From contig NZ_BNCD01000006.1 of NCBI RefSeq assembly GCF_014656295.1, positions 309,056 through 373,055 on the forward strand: a DNA stretch of 64,000 nt. The letters are read 5' to 3'. Shown one piece after another: positions 1-8,778 of the stretch. The first letter of the stretch is position 1, and the number at the start of each line of letters is the position of its first letter. Both the position numbers and the translations under genes were made by a program. Source of the stretch: Streptomyces sulfonofaciens. Its GTDB lineage: Bacteria; Actinomycetota; Actinomycetes; Streptomycetales; Streptomycetaceae. The notes beneath the pieces are model-generated. The model was not told the origin of the DNA. It worked only from the letters and a program-made list of their open reading frames with translations, and ran no database searches.

Positions 1-729
1 GACCACGTCTGCGTCAACCCCGACGTCAGGCGGTTCACCCGGATACAGACGCAGGAAGGCGAGCAGCACCGGGATCCCCAGGATCGTACCTACGGCCCGG
101 ATACCTGCCGGCCGAACTTCGTGTGGCGCGAGGCAACTCCCGACGACCACACCTGTGTCGCCCCCCAGGTCCGCGAGGCCAAGATCAGGGAGAACATCGA
201 GGCATCGCGCAACTGGGAAGCCACCAACAGCAAGACCCCTGGACGATATGACACCAGCCCGTTCGTGCGCCCCGATGAGGTCGCCGCGATCAGGAGCGCC
301 TACTCGGGCCGCGACGACCTGGTCATCGAGGCACAACCCGGCCGCCCCCTGCACCGGAGGTCGGCGACCGTCCAGAAGCGGGGCTACGAGGACATCAAGA
401 GGTTCCGTTTCGTACGGCGGGGCAACGCAGCCGCCTATCAGAACGCTTTTCAGATCATGAACATCCAAACCGGGCTGTGCCTGAGTGTGGCAGGCGGTCG
501 CACGGGCAACGGGGACCGGGTCCTCAGTGGTGCCTGCAACTGGCATCCCTCCCAGACCTGGTACTTGCAGCGGCGCGACGACGACCGCTGGCAGATCCGC
601 GCCATGCACAGCGAGAAGTGCCTCGACGCGCACAATCCGGCTCTCGACGTACCGCCCGAGGGAACCTACCTCCAACAGTGGGACTGCCTCGGCGGGAAGA
701 ACCAGGCCTGGCTCTACCCAAGCCTCTGA
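1..729 (+). CDS. ricin-type beta-trefoil lectin domain protein, 5'-partial
   Basis: The reading frame is open to the left edge, so the N-terminus (probably a signal peptide) is missing; 242 residues are visible. The C-terminal ~100 residues form a ricin-B carbohydrate-binding domain: the sequence GLCLSVAGG, a CLDAHN segment and two Q-x-W motifs (QTW, QAW) that mark successive trefoil repeats. The N-terminal part carries a Cys-rich motif seen twice, DHVCVNP near the edge and GPDTC-FVWREA-DDHTCV further on. I know this motif from Streptomyces secreted proteins of unknown role, often next to lectin or hydrolase domains. Likely an extracellular glycan-binding protein; no catalytic domain is visible in this portion. 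Confidence 0.8.
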   Translation, partial: DHVCVNPDVRRFTRIQTQEGEQHRDPQDRTYGPDTCRPNFVWREATPDDHTCVAPQVREAKIRENIEASRNWEATNSKTPGRYDTSPFVRPDEVAAIRSAYSGRDDLVIEAQPGRPLHRRSATVQKRGYEDIKRFRFVRRGNAAAYQNAFQIMNIQTGLCLSVAGGRTGNGDRVLSGACNWHPSQTWYLQRRDDDRWQIRAMHSEKCLDAHNPALDVPPEGTYLQQWDCLGGKNQAWLYPSL

Positions 730-768
730 CCCGGCCGCAACGGCGAACAGACGGCACGACAGCCGTCC

Positions 769-804
769 GGAGCCGGAGCCGGAGCCGGGGCCGGGGCCGG
801 AGCC
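769..804. repeat. 6-bp tandem repeat (GGRGCC x6)
   Basis: Six exact-period copies of GGAGCC/GGGGCC lie 40 bp after the lectin stop codon. They fall in the ~300-bp gap 730-1029, where I see no credible gene. Confidence 0.7.
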
Positions 805-1029
805 GTGCAACGACGACAGACGCCGCATCCGCGAGCCGAACCTCACCCCCGCCTCGACCTGCACCACAACCGCTCCAGCGCCGTCACGAGCACCGGCGGC
901 CCCACCCTCCCCGCTCGGGCCCTGCCCGCCGTCCATGACTCCGGTCGGGCCAGGGGCCGCGGTCCCGGCCGCTGCCACCGGCGGCCCCCACCCGATCAGG
1001 GGTCGGCGTGGGGCCCGCCGCCAGGCGGC

Positions 1030-1677
1030 TCAGTCCCAGGTCGGATGCCGCCGGCCGTCGTCCACCGTGACCGACGGCGCGGACCCGGGGAAGTCCGGCG
1101 ACAGCGCGCCGCAGGGTTCCAGCTCGCCGAGCACCAGACCGGCCAGGTACCCGGTCAGGTCGCGCTCGACCTCCTCCCAGCCGTTGTCGGCGCCGCACAC
1201 CACGACCGTCCACGCCTCGGGCCCGTCCGGGTGCGTGCGCCAGTAGAAGGTGTCGCCGTCGATCGAGCCGCCCCAGGGCATGAGGCCGCGCGGCCGGGGA
1301 TAGGGCAGGTGGCCGCCCGAGTCCCCGGTCGTCCAGCAGACCTCCAGCTCCTGGAGGCAGTCGCGCATCCCGTCGACGTACCACCGCTCCCAGCCGGGCC
1401 GCGGCATCCGGATGCCGAGCCGGTCGTCGATCACCAGGCCCTGGTAGCGGTGCACCAGTTCCACGTAGTCGCCGGGCAGCCGGGTGCCCAGCTCGCCCGC
1501 GATCAGCCTCCAGTCGACCGCGCGGCCCGCCGCCGGATCGTGTCCGGATCCCGGAGCCCGGTTGCGCCGGGCCGTCCGGGCGGCGCCGTGCCGCGATGAC
1601 GGCGGCCGGGACGGCGCCGGCGGCCGCGACAGTTCCGCCAGTGCCGGCAGTGCTCGCTCCAGCATCTCCAAAGGCAT
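1030..1677 (-). CDS. SMI1/KNR4-like domain protein
   Basis: 215 residues starting with MPLEMLERALPAL. The start codon was chosen because the frame upstream turns into Arg/Gly/Pro-rich low-complexity sequence. The core has the SMI1/KNR4 pattern: LPGDYVELVHRYQG near residue 70, a GxxIDGDTFYW segment around residues 135-145, and an acidic TVVVCGADNGWEEVERDLTGYL tail region. Members act as immunity proteins against polymorphic toxins or as regulatory scaffolds. No toxin gene is next to it, so a solitary immunity-like role is only inferred. Confidence 0.6.
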   Translation of the reverse strand: MPLEMLERALPALAELSRPPAPSRPPSSRHGAARTARRNRAPGSGHDPAAGRAVDWRLIAGELGTRLPGDYVELVHRYQGLVIDDRLGIRMPRPGWERWYVDGMRDCLQELEVCWTTGDSGGHLPYPRPRGLMPWGGSIDGDTFYWRTHPDGPEAWTVVVCGADNGWEEVERDLTGYLAGLVLGELEPCGALSPDFPGSAPSVTVDDGRRHPTWD

Positions 1678-1938
1678 GACGATCGCCCTCCCCACCGTGT
1701 CGGCACCGGGCGCCACGGCCTTGCGGCCCGGCCGTGCGCCGGGCCCCCGCAGGCCCGGTGGTGCGCCCGGCTCGACGGCGTCACGCAGTCGCCGCCATGG
1801 CCGCCCGGTTCTTCGATGACCAGCGCACGAACAGCGGGAAGTGTCACGCACGCCCGGCACAGGCCCGGTACACGCCCGGCGTGCGCCGGGTACGGCGGCC
1901 ACCTCCGCTGCACGGCCGGATGGAGCGCACACGGGTGG

Positions 1939-2003
1939 CCGCACCGCTTTCGCACGCGTCCGCACCGCCTTTCGCACGAGCCCGCACCGCCTTTCGCACG
2001 CGT
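1939..2003. repeat. 22-bp tandem repeat, three copies
   Basis: Three near-identical copies of CCGCACCGCCTTTCGCACGC-type units (21, 22 and 22 bp) lie between two minus-strand genes. They are part of the 600-bp gene-free stretch 1678-2280. Confidence 0.65.
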
Positions 2004-2040
2004 CCGGCGGGACGGCCGAGCGCACGGGACGGCCTGCCCG

Positions 2041-2235
2041 GTGAGCGGTGCCGGGTGGCGGGGTGCCCGGGTCCCCGGGTGCCGAGGTACCGGGGTGTCC
2101 GGGATCCCCGGGGCGCCGGGTGCCGAGGTGTCCGGGATGCCGAGGTACCCGGGGTGCCGGGCCCCGAAGTGCCCGGGGTGCCGGAGTCCGGAAGTGCCCG
2201 GGGTGCCAAAGTCCCGGGCGCCAGGTGTCGGGCGC
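2041..2235. repeat. degenerate G/C-rich repeat tract
   Basis: About 190 bp of imperfect CCGGGGTGCCGRG-type units, with many variants of GTGCCCGGG and GTGCCGAGGT. It reads through several frames without a convincing protein. It probably arose by slippage and fills the rest of the gap between the SMI1-like gene and the hypothetical upstream of it. Confidence 0.6.
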
Positions 2236-2280
2236 CGGGGCCGTGCCACGGCCGCCGGGGCCGGGGCGCCGCTCCGACGG

Positions 2281-2904
2281 TCATCGCACCCGGGTCCGGC
2301 GGGACACCGCGGCGCGCAGGATGCGCCGGCCCTCCGTGGAGGTTTCGAGCGCCTGGCGCAGCGCACCGGCGCCGTGCTCGGCCAGCAGGGTCAGGATCTC
2401 CGACTGGCGGCGCAGTTCGGCCGCGGCCAGCGGGGTGATGCCCTGCGTGCGGCCCTCGCGGTACGCCGCCACGGGCGCGGGGTCCCCGCCGGAGCCGTCG
2501 AGCAGAGCGTGGACGCGCAGGGCGGCCAGCGAGCAGGCGTCGGCCCAGGAGTGCAGCGCCTCGTCCTGCGCGCCGGCCCCGGAGCCGATCGGGGCGGGGA
2601 CCGGGGGCAGGTCGGCGGGCGCGGTGTCGAGCATACGGAGCACCAGCGCCCTGCCCTCGGCCACCGGCGCCGCCCCCTGGGCCGCCCCGGGCGCCTGGGA
2701 CGATCCGCCGTCCGATGTGTCGAGCACGGCCCGGGCCGCCGCCAACCGCTCGGGCCAGCCGTGGCCGTCGGCGAGGCTGGACCACAGGGGGCGCAGGGTC
2801 TCGTCGCCACCGCCCAGCAGCGGCAGGCAACGATCGAGGCAGGCAAGACCGGTCGTCGCCAGTCCCCGCTCGTCGGCCGCGGCGATCAGTGCCACCAGGC
2901 TCAT
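2281..2904 (-). CDS. conserved hypothetical protein
   Basis: 207 residues, ATG start behind an AGAGGAAG ribosome-binding site. The protein is mostly helical and Ala/Leu-rich, with no signal peptide or membrane segment. Residues 35-60 read GDETLRPLWSSLADGHGWPERL; the C-terminus is basic (RRILRAAVSRRTRVR). I do not recognise a domain; similar short cytoplasmic proteins occur in other streptomycetes. It stands alone, with repeats downstream and a secreted hydrolase upstream on the same strand. Confidence 0.6.
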   Translation of the reverse strand: MSLVALIAAADERGLATTGLACLDRCLPLLGGGDETLRPLWSSLADGHGWPERLAAARAVLDTSDGGSSQAPGAAQGAAPVAEGRALVLRMLDTAPADLPPVPAPIGSGAGAQDEALHSWADACSLAALRVHALLDGSGGDPAPVAAYREGRTQGITPLAAAELRRQSEILTLLAEHGAGALRQALETSTEGRRILRAAVSRRTRVR

Positions 2905-3078
2905 GACGTCTTCCTCTCCGCAAAGGGCACGTTCAGAACTGCGTGCGCCCTTGCAGGAACGTCACTTCCCTGCCGCTGCCCAGGTGGCCGGAGTGGTCCG
3001 CGCTGCGGGTCGGATCCGGGGGGCGAGAGCCCGGATCCACCGGCAGCGCGGCCGCTCCGCTGTCTCCGCTCCCGCTCC

Positions 3079-3918
3079 TCAGCCGCTGTGCTGGACGGCT
3101 CGGACCACGACGCCGGTGACCGCCTCGGGGTCGGACACCATCGACAGGTGCGGGGCCTTCACCCTGACGGTGCGGGAGCCTGCTCTCTCGGTCATGACTT
3201 TCTGCTCCGCCGGAGGAAGAACCCTGTCCTCGGTGCCGATCAGCGCCCAGGACGGAATGGTCTTCCAGGCCGGTTCCCCAGAGGGCTGGTTCAGCACGCT
3301 GGCGGCGATGGGCCTCTGTCCCGCCGCCAGTACCGAGGCCCTGTTGAGGGGTACACCCGCGGCGAAGAACCGGGGGAACAGCTTCTGCTTCACGTACAGG
3401 TCCACGTCTCCGCCGCCCTTGGGGATGGGCACGGAGTTGAAGACCGTGCTGGGGTCCGAGACGGCCAGCACCGATCCGGGCTCGGCAGCGGTGAGCTGCC
3501 CCACCGTCTCCCCCTTGTCGGGGATGAAGGCGTCGATGTAGACGAGCGCCTTGATGTTCTCGTTGCCCGTCGCGGCGTTGGAGATGACGAATCCGCCGTA
3601 GGAGTGCCCCGCCAGCACCACAGGCCCGGTGAGGGTCTTCAGGTACGCCCGCAGATTGGCCGTGTCGGTGGCGACCCCGCGCAGCGTGTTGGGAGGAGCC
3701 AGGACGGTGAACCCGCGCCTCTGGAGGCGCTCGGTGACCTCGGCCCAGCTTGAGGCGTCCGCCCACGCCCCGTGCACCAGAACGATCGTGGGCGTACGGG
3801 CCTGTGACGGCCCACCTGCGGACGCGTGACCGGTGCTGGCGGACGCACAGCTTGCCGCCAGGACGAGTGCTGTGCTCGTCGCCAGCGAGACCAGGGTGAA
3901 CTGCGGCTTGTTCTTCAC
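3079..3918 (-). CDS. secreted alpha/beta hydrolase
   Basis: 279 residues. The GTG start was chosen for a GGGGAG site six bases upstream and because a signal peptide follows at once (KNK, hydrophobic TALVLAA, Ala-Ser cleavage region). The fold shows an HGAWADASSW oxyanion-loop motif near residue 50, the nucleophile elbow GHSYGG near 110, an acidic residue in IGTEDRVLPP, and the catalytic His in APHLSMVSDP near the C-terminus. It belongs to the salicylate/pyrethroid esterase-like group of single-domain hydrolases. Substrate unknown; probably an exported esterase or amidase. Confidence 0.85.
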   Translation of the reverse strand: MKNKPQFTLVSLATSTALVLAASCASASTGHASAGGPSQARTPTIVLVHGAWADASSWAEVTERLQRRGFTVLAPPNTLRGVATDTANLRAYLKTLTGPVVLAGHSYGGFVISNAATGNENIKALVYIDAFIPDKGETVGQLTAAEPGSVLAVSDPSTVFNSVPIPKGGGDVDLYVKQKLFPRFFAAGVPLNRASVLAAGQRPIAASVLNQPSGEPAWKTIPSWALIGTEDRVLPPAEQKVMTERAGSRTVRVKAPHLSMVSDPEAVTGVVVRAVQHSG

Positions 3919-3988
3919 GTGAGTCTCCCCTTCGTCTGGTTCATCGGGCGGATCCGGAAGTCGGCATGCGCACGGAGGTCCTCGTCGA

Positions 3989-4018
3989 GATGAGGATGGG
4001 AATGGGGATGGGAATGGG
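3989..4018. repeat. 6-bp tandem repeat (RATGGG x5)
   Basis: Five copies of GATGGG/AATGGG (the first is GATGAG) lie 70 bp upstream of the hydrolase start, in its leader or promoter. The rest of the gap 3919-4413 is less GC-rich than its surroundings and holds no gene I can support. Confidence 0.65.
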
Positions 4019-4413
4019 TGCCGGCATTCGGTTGCCGGCTGGGCCCACAAATGAAAGAGAGTCCTACGGACTTGGACGATTCCCTGCTCTTGCCTCCATG
4101 GATGCATTCCGGACTGCCGCCCGTTCCCGGTCGGTTTCACCGGGCCACGGGTATTCAGGGAGATGCATCTCGGGCTTCATCTGCGACGAAGCCGCGCTAT
4201 CCGCTCCGATCGTCCGTGTCATATTACTTCGGCACCCCCCGACCCGCTCGCCGAGCAGGACACGGGGAAGCGCAGGCAAAAGGTCGGCCGCAACCGATCA
4301 CCGAACGGCGCAGCCGCAGTGCGCGTCCGGTGGGGATGAGCAGCCCCGCTCCCGGTGCGCACAGGACGAGCCTCTCGCCGGTCGCGCGACGACAGCCACC
4401 GCGGCGGTGTCCG

Positions 4414-5955
4414 TCACGGGGTCGTGGTCGTCGGCGTCCCGGGGTCCGTGGACGGCGTCGGCCCTCCGGGCGGCGTGTGCCCGTGGTGCGGCGGTGTGGG
4501 CGTCGCCGAGGAAGAAGAAGGCGACGGCGACGGCGACGACGTAGACGTCGGGGACGGAGAGGGAGAGGGCGCGGTCGAGGTCGTACGGTCGGCAGACGGT
4601 GAGGGGGACGCCGTCCTAACCCGTCCCCTGTCTCCCGCGGAGTGCTTCTTCCCGTGCGCCGCCGTCCGCGACGAGGCGGTCCGTGCCGACCGGCCCGGCA
4701 CCGGGGGGCCGTCGGCTGCCGTGCGGTGGGGGCCCGCGGAGACGGCCGAAGGGGACGTGTTCCCCGCCACCGGGGAGTGCGCGCGCCCGGAGGGCGGGGC
4801 GTTGCCGGGGCCGAAGGCCGTGGCCGACAGGCCGAGGACCGCCGCCGAGGAGAGCACCGCGACGGCCAAGCCCGCCAGGAGCCGCGGTTTGCGCAGCGGG
4901 GCCCCGCGCTTCTCCCGCGTCCCCTCTTCGCGCTCGCTCCCCGGCGGCGAGCCGGCCGTGGCAGCCGTGGCAGCCGTGGCAGCCGGTAGGAACGCCTCGC
5001 GCTTCCCTGCCGGTTCCCGGCGGATGCCGCATGCCTGCGGGGTGCCGAGGAAGGCCATCGCCTCCTCGGCCGTGGGCCGCTCCTCGGGCCGCTTCGCCAG
5101 CAGCCGGAGAACGAAGGCGTCCAGCGCCTCGGGTATGCCGCTCCTGTGCCGCCCAGGAGGCTCGGCCATGACGTCGACGTGCTGGTAGACCACGCCCGCG
5201 GCGGTGTCGGCGTTGAACGGCGGCCTGCCGGTGAGGAGCTCGTACAGGACGCAGCCCAGCGCGTAGACGTCCGCCGGGGGCCCCGCCGGCCGGCCCAGGC
5301 AGCGCTCGGGGGAGAGGTAGGCTCCGGTCCCGAGGATCTGACCCGCCGTGGTCACCGAGCCGGTGCCCTCGTCGGCGAAGCGTGCGATGCCGAAGTCGGC
5401 TATCTTGACCGTCCCGTCCGTGGCCAGCAGCAGGTTCGCCGGTTTGACGTCCCGGTGTATGACCCCCTGGCGGTGGGCGGCGGCCAGTCCCGCGGCCACG
5501 TGCCGGCCCGCCTCGGCGGCGCGGCGCGGGGCGAAGGGCCCGTCCGCGGCGATCTCGGCGGCGAGACTCCGGCCACCCAGCAACTCCGTCACCAGATACG
5601 GCCGGTCCTGTTCGACCCCGGCGTCGTACACGGCCACGACGTGCGGGCTGTTCAGTTGCGCGGCGGTTCTGGCCTCCAGGCGGAAGCGGGCCATCGCCGC
5701 CTCGTCGCCCTGCCGGCCCAGCAGCAGCTTGACCGCGACCGGCCGCACCAGCACGTCGTCGACGCCCCGCCACACCTCGCCCATGCCGCCGCGGCCGAGC
5801 GGTTCGAGAAGGCGGTACCGGCCGGCCACCGTCCGCGCGGGGCCGGCTGCCGGGGAGGGGTGACTCCCGCAGCCGGAGTACGGCTCTTGCCTGGTTCGCC
5901 GGGTCCCAGGATGGGTGAGCACGTGCTCCTGCGACCGTCGGGAGAAGTCCGCCAT
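4414..5955 (-). CDS. Ser/Thr protein kinase with single TM and Ser/Pro-rich extracellular tail
   Basis: 513 residues, Hanks-type kinase. The Gly-rich loop GRGGMGEVWRG is at 54-64, the ATP-anchoring Lys at 76 in VAVKLL, the catalytic loop HRDVKPAN at 167-174, DFG at 187-189 and a YLSPE activation segment near 213. One transmembrane helix spans about 359-381. The outer tail (~130 residues) is Ser/Thr/Pro-rich with no PASTA or other recognisable sensor domain. A run of Ala-Thr repeats (about 326-334) comes from tandem GGCAGCCGT units in the DNA. The start has only a weak ribosome-binding site, and an internal start near the kinase domain is possible. Confidence 0.9.
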   Translation of the reverse strand: MADFSRRSQEHVLTHPGTRRTRQEPYSGCGSHPSPAAGPARTVAGRYRLLEPLGRGGMGEVWRGVDDVLVRPVAVKLLLGRQGDEAAMARFRLEARTAAQLNSPHVVAVYDAGVEQDRPYLVTELLGGRSLAAEIAADGPFAPRRAAEAGRHVAAGLAAAHRQGVIHRDVKPANLLLATDGTVKIADFGIARFADEGTGSVTTAGQILGTGAYLSPERCLGRPAGPPADVYALGCVLYELLTGRPPFNADTAAGVVYQHVDVMAEPPGRHRSGIPEALDAFVLRLLAKRPEERPTAEEAMAFLGTPQACGIRREPAGKREAFLPAATAATAATAGSPPGSEREEGTREKRGAPLRKPRLLAGLAVAVLSSAAVLGLSATAFGPGNAPPSGRAHSPVAGNTSPSAVSAGPHRTAADGPPVPGRSARTASSRTAAHGKKHSAGDRGRVRTASPSPSADRTTSTAPSPSPSPTSTSSPSPSPSSSSATPTPPHHGHTPPGGPTPSTDPGTPTTTTP

Positions 5956-6078
5956 GCTCTTCGCGTGCCCGCCCGGCGGGAGGGCACGCCACCCACCGGC
6001 GCCGGACCTCCGGGACCGCGCGGCATCCCGTGGCGGGTCTTTCGCGGAGGGGAGGGCGGGGCGGCGCGCAGGTGAGGC

Positions 6079-6690
6079 TCAGCCCCGGGGGGCCACGGCG
6101 GCCATGGCGCGGTCCAGGGTCCCGGCGAAGCTGTCCTTGGCACCGCCCGCCAGCCACGCGTGCTGTGCGGCCAGCAGACAGCCGAACGCGGCTCCCGCCA
6201 CGGCGCCCGGCACGGGGTCGTCGGCTCCGTAGGGGCGTCCCGATGCCTCGGCACGCTCGCGCAGGGCGCTCACCACGGCGTCCTGCATGCGCTGGAGCTT
6301 CTCCAGGTAACTCGCAAGGAGCCCGCGGTGGGCGAAGACGATGCGCTGCATCGGTTCGGCGACCTCGTGTTGTCCGGGGGCGTCCACGTACGCCACGAGC
6401 AGGTCGAACGTACGGCGCAGCGACTCCCAGACGGGCTCGGCGGCGGGGCGTGCGCGCAGCGCGACGAGCATGTCCTGTGCGACGAAGTCGAACTTCCCGA
6501 CGACGATGTCCTCCTTCGTCGGGAAGTACCGGAAGACACTGCGGCGGGACATGCCGACGGCCGCGGCGATGTCCTCGATCGTCGTGTTCTCGTAACCGCG
6601 GGCGACGAACAGCCCGTTCGCGGTCTCGACGATCTCCTGCTGGACCGCGCGACGCGTGCGCTCCCTCAGTCCCGGTTCTCTGCCACCCAT
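6079..6690 (-). CDS. TetR/AcrR family regulator
   Basis: 203 residues. The N-terminal helix-turn-helix reads TIEDIAAAVGMSRRSVFRYF at about 38-57, the canonical TetR pattern; the C-terminal ligand-binding region is Ala-rich and variable. It is divergent from a short-chain dehydrogenase with 121 bp between starts, the usual layout for a repressor that controls itself and its neighbour. Confidence 0.88.
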   Translation of the reverse strand: MGGREPGLRERTRRAVQQEIVETANGLFVARGYENTTIEDIAAAVGMSRRSVFRYFPTKEDIVVGKFDFVAQDMLVALRARPAAEPVWESLRRTFDLLVAYVDAPGQHEVAEPMQRIVFAHRGLLASYLEKLQRMQDAVVSALRERAEASGRPYGADDPVPGAVAGAAFGCLLAAQHAWLAGGAKDSFAGTLDRAMAAVAPRG

Positions 6691-6722
6691 GATGACAAGG
6701 ACCCTAACACGCAGGGCCTAAC

Positions 6723-6753
6723 TTGACACCGGGTGACACATCCAGCCTACAGT
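6723..6753 (+). promoter_or_regulatory. putative promoter of the SDR gene
   Basis: TTGACA at 6723-6728 and TACAGT at 6748-6753 are separated by 19 bp, in the divergent TetR/SDR intergenic region. The short palindrome CACCGGGTG sits in the spacer, so the TetR protein could bind there; this is inference. Confidence 0.4.
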
Positions 6754-6811
6754 GCCGATCCAGACACAGTGGGCACCCGGTGGTTGCCCCATCCCTCCAG
6801 GAGGCCGGATC

Positions 6812-7642
6812 ATGCCCAGGACCATCGTCATCACAGGAGCCAGTGACGGCATCGGCGCGGCCGGTGCCCGCCGACTGCACGAGGACGGTCATCGTGTCGT
6901 CGTCGTGGGCCGCGACCCCCGGCGGACGACCGCCGTCGCCGAGGAACTGGGCGCCGATCACTTCCTCGCCGACTTCACGCGGCTCGACGACGTGCGCGAG
7001 CTGGCCGACTCCCTCGACCGGGCGCACCCCCGCATCGATGTCCTCGTGAACAATGCCGGCGGCATCTTCGGCACCCGTACGAGGACGGTCGACGGATTCG
7101 AGAAGACGTTCCAGGTGAACCACCTGGCCCCGTTCCTGCTGACCTCCCTCCTCATGGACAAACTGCTCGCCAGTCATGCCTCCGTGATCCAGACCTCCAG
7201 CTCCGGGGCACGCTTGTTCGGCAGGCTGGACCTCGACGACCTGGAGCACGACCGGGACTTCACCCCGCATCTGGCGTACGGCACCGCCAAGCTGGCGAAC
7301 ATCCTGTTCACCCGGGAACTGCACCGTCGCTATCACGCGAAGGGTCTGGCTGCCGCCGCCTTCCATCCGGGAGCGGTCGCGACGAGTTTCGCCACCACGA
7401 GCGAGAGTTTCATGAAGCGGATCTACCGCAGCCGCCTCGGCCGCGCGTTCATGGTCACCCCCGACAAGGGGGCCGACCAGTTGGTGTGGCTCGCCGAGAC
7501 CGCACCGGGCGACGGATGGAGTTCCGGCGAGTACTACGAGAAGCGGAAACCAGCCCGACGCCGAAACCCGCAGACGACCGACGAGCTCGCCGTCGCACTC
7601 TGGCGCCGTTCCGCCCGGCTCCTGGGTCTCCCGGAAGACTGA
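6812..7642 (+). CDS. short-chain dehydrogenase/reductase
   Basis: 276 residues from ATG behind AGGAGG. Rossmann motif TGASDGIGA at about 7-15, an NNAGG segment near 84, catalytic Ser in QTSSSGARL, and a YGTAKLAN active site near 155-162. The sequence resembles WW-oxidoreductase/retinol dehydrogenase-like SDRs that act on hydrophobic alcohols or ketones. It is probably controlled by the divergent TetR regulator. Substrate unknown. Confidence 0.88.
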   Translation: MPRTIVITGASDGIGAAGARRLHEDGHRVVVVGRDPRRTTAVAEELGADHFLADFTRLDDVRELADSLDRAHPRIDVLVNNAGGIFGTRTRTVDGFEKTFQVNHLAPFLLTSLLMDKLLASHASVIQTSSSGARLFGRLDLDDLEHDRDFTPHLAYGTAKLANILFTRELHRRYHAKGLAAAAFHPGAVATSFATTSESFMKRIYRSRLGRAFMVTPDKGADQLVWLAETAPGDGWSSGEYYEKRKPARRRNPQTTDELAVALWRRSARLLGLPED

Positions 7643-7749
7643 CCGCCGCACTCCGGCACCGGCGTACGCGACGCCACGGCACGCACGGGCACGGCACGGC
7701 ACAGGCACGGCAGGGCGTCACGCGCCCGGGCCGACGCCCCGGCCGGCCG

Positions 7750-7825
7750 CCGACGGGGGTCGAACGGCGGTGATGCCGACGGGTGCCGAGCGGCGAGAAG
7801 CCGACGGGTGTCAAGCGGCGAGAAG
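7750..7825. repeat. 25-bp tandem repeat, about three copies
   Basis: Two clear copies of a 25-bp unit beginning CCGACGGGTG and ending GGCGAGAAG (7776-7800, 7801-7825), with a more diverged copy just before. They lie upstream of the hemerythrin gene, in a 256-bp gap without a gene. Confidence 0.65.
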
Positions 7826-7898
7826 CGGCAAAGCGGAGGTGGTCACATTCGGGGCCTGCCGCAGCAGGCCCGCCCGTCTTCGGAAAGGACTGCCGGCC

Positions 7899-8456
7899 AT
7901 GGGACACGGCGGGAACATCATCCAGGAACTGACCACCGACCACCGCGAGGTCGACGAGATGTTCGAGCAGATCGAAGGGCTGCCCGCCGGTGACGAGAGG
8001 CTGCGCAAGCTCGCCGATCAGCTCACCATCGAACTGGTGCGCCACTCGGTCGCCGAGGAGGAGTACCTCTACCCGGCGGTTCGCCGCCACGTCGACGGCG
8101 GCGACGACCTCGCGGACAGGGAGATCGAGGAACACGCCGAGGTCGAGCGGATCCTGAAGGAGTGGGAGGGCTGCGAACCCGGCGACAGCCGGTTCACGAC
8201 CCTCGCGGCACAACTGAAGGAGTCGGTCACCTCGCACGTGCGCGACGAGGAGAACCGGCTCTTCCCCCAGCTCGCCGCCGCCTGCTCCGCCGAGGCCCTG
8301 GACGAACTGGGCGAGAAGATCCGCTCGGCCAAGAAGACCGCCCCCACGCGGCCGCACCCCTCGGCACCCGACACCCCGCCCGCGAACAAGCTCCTGGCTC
8401 CCGGCGCGGGCATGGTCGACCGCGTGCGGGACATGATCACCGGCCGCGGCCGCTGA
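7899..8456 (+). CDS. hemerythrin HHE-domain protein
   Basis: 185 residues. The ATG was chosen for the GGAAAGGA site 9 bases upstream. The four-helix domain carries the di-iron ligand pattern: His15 in TTDHREVDEMF, HxxxE at His49/Glu53, His79 in EEHAEVE, and HxxxE at His113/Glu117. The tail (about 140-185) is Pro-rich and then basic. These proteins bind O2, NO or iron and are often stress-induced; the next gene is a stress-type sigma factor, which fits. Cytoplasmic. Confidence 0.88.
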   Translation: MGHGGNIIQELTTDHREVDEMFEQIEGLPAGDERLRKLADQLTIELVRHSVAEEEYLYPAVRRHVDGGDDLADREIEEHAEVERILKEWEGCEPGDSRFTTLAAQLKESVTSHVRDEENRLFPQLAAACSAEALDELGEKIRSAKKTAPTRPHPSAPDTPPANKLLAPGAGMVDRVRDMITGRGR

Positions 8457-8619
8457 GAGCCGGCCGGTCCTGCCGCCGCCGGGTCGCCCGTCGTCCACGA
8501 CGTCCCCTCCGCACGGTCGTGGGAGATCGCCGGCGCGGGCGATCCCGGCCCGCGGCGGCCACGAGGTGCCGGTGAGAGCCGGAAAGTTGTCGGCGGACAA
8601 GTTTTTTGAGGCGAAGACG

Positions 8620-8643
8620 GTTTGCCGGCAGCGCGGCGGGTCA
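8620..8643 (+). promoter_or_regulatory. candidate SigB/F-type promoter of the sigma factor gene
   Basis: GTTT at 8620-8623 and GGGTCA at 8638-8643 with a 14-bp spacer resemble the GNNT-N14-16-GGGTAY promoters read by Streptomyces SigB-family factors. It lies ~135 bp before the sigma gene start, suggesting autoregulation. The -10 deviates from consensus at its last bases. The rest of the 322-bp gap 8457-8778 shows nothing else. Confidence 0.4.
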
Positions 8644-8778
8644 GAAGAGTGATCACAGTGCTTCGGACAGCAGGCACCGCCGCGGGAGGCCGCGCACCCA
8701 GTGCGCCAGGTCCCCGGAGTGTGCCTGTCGCCCTCCCGTGTGCCGCCTGAAGGCAACAAGCCGGGAGGGACACAACCG

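Noticed and set aside
3840..3870. Lipobox in the alpha/beta hydrolase
   Set aside because: The sequence before the Cys is A-A-S, without the usual Leu/Val at -3; a normal secretory signal peptide is more likely.
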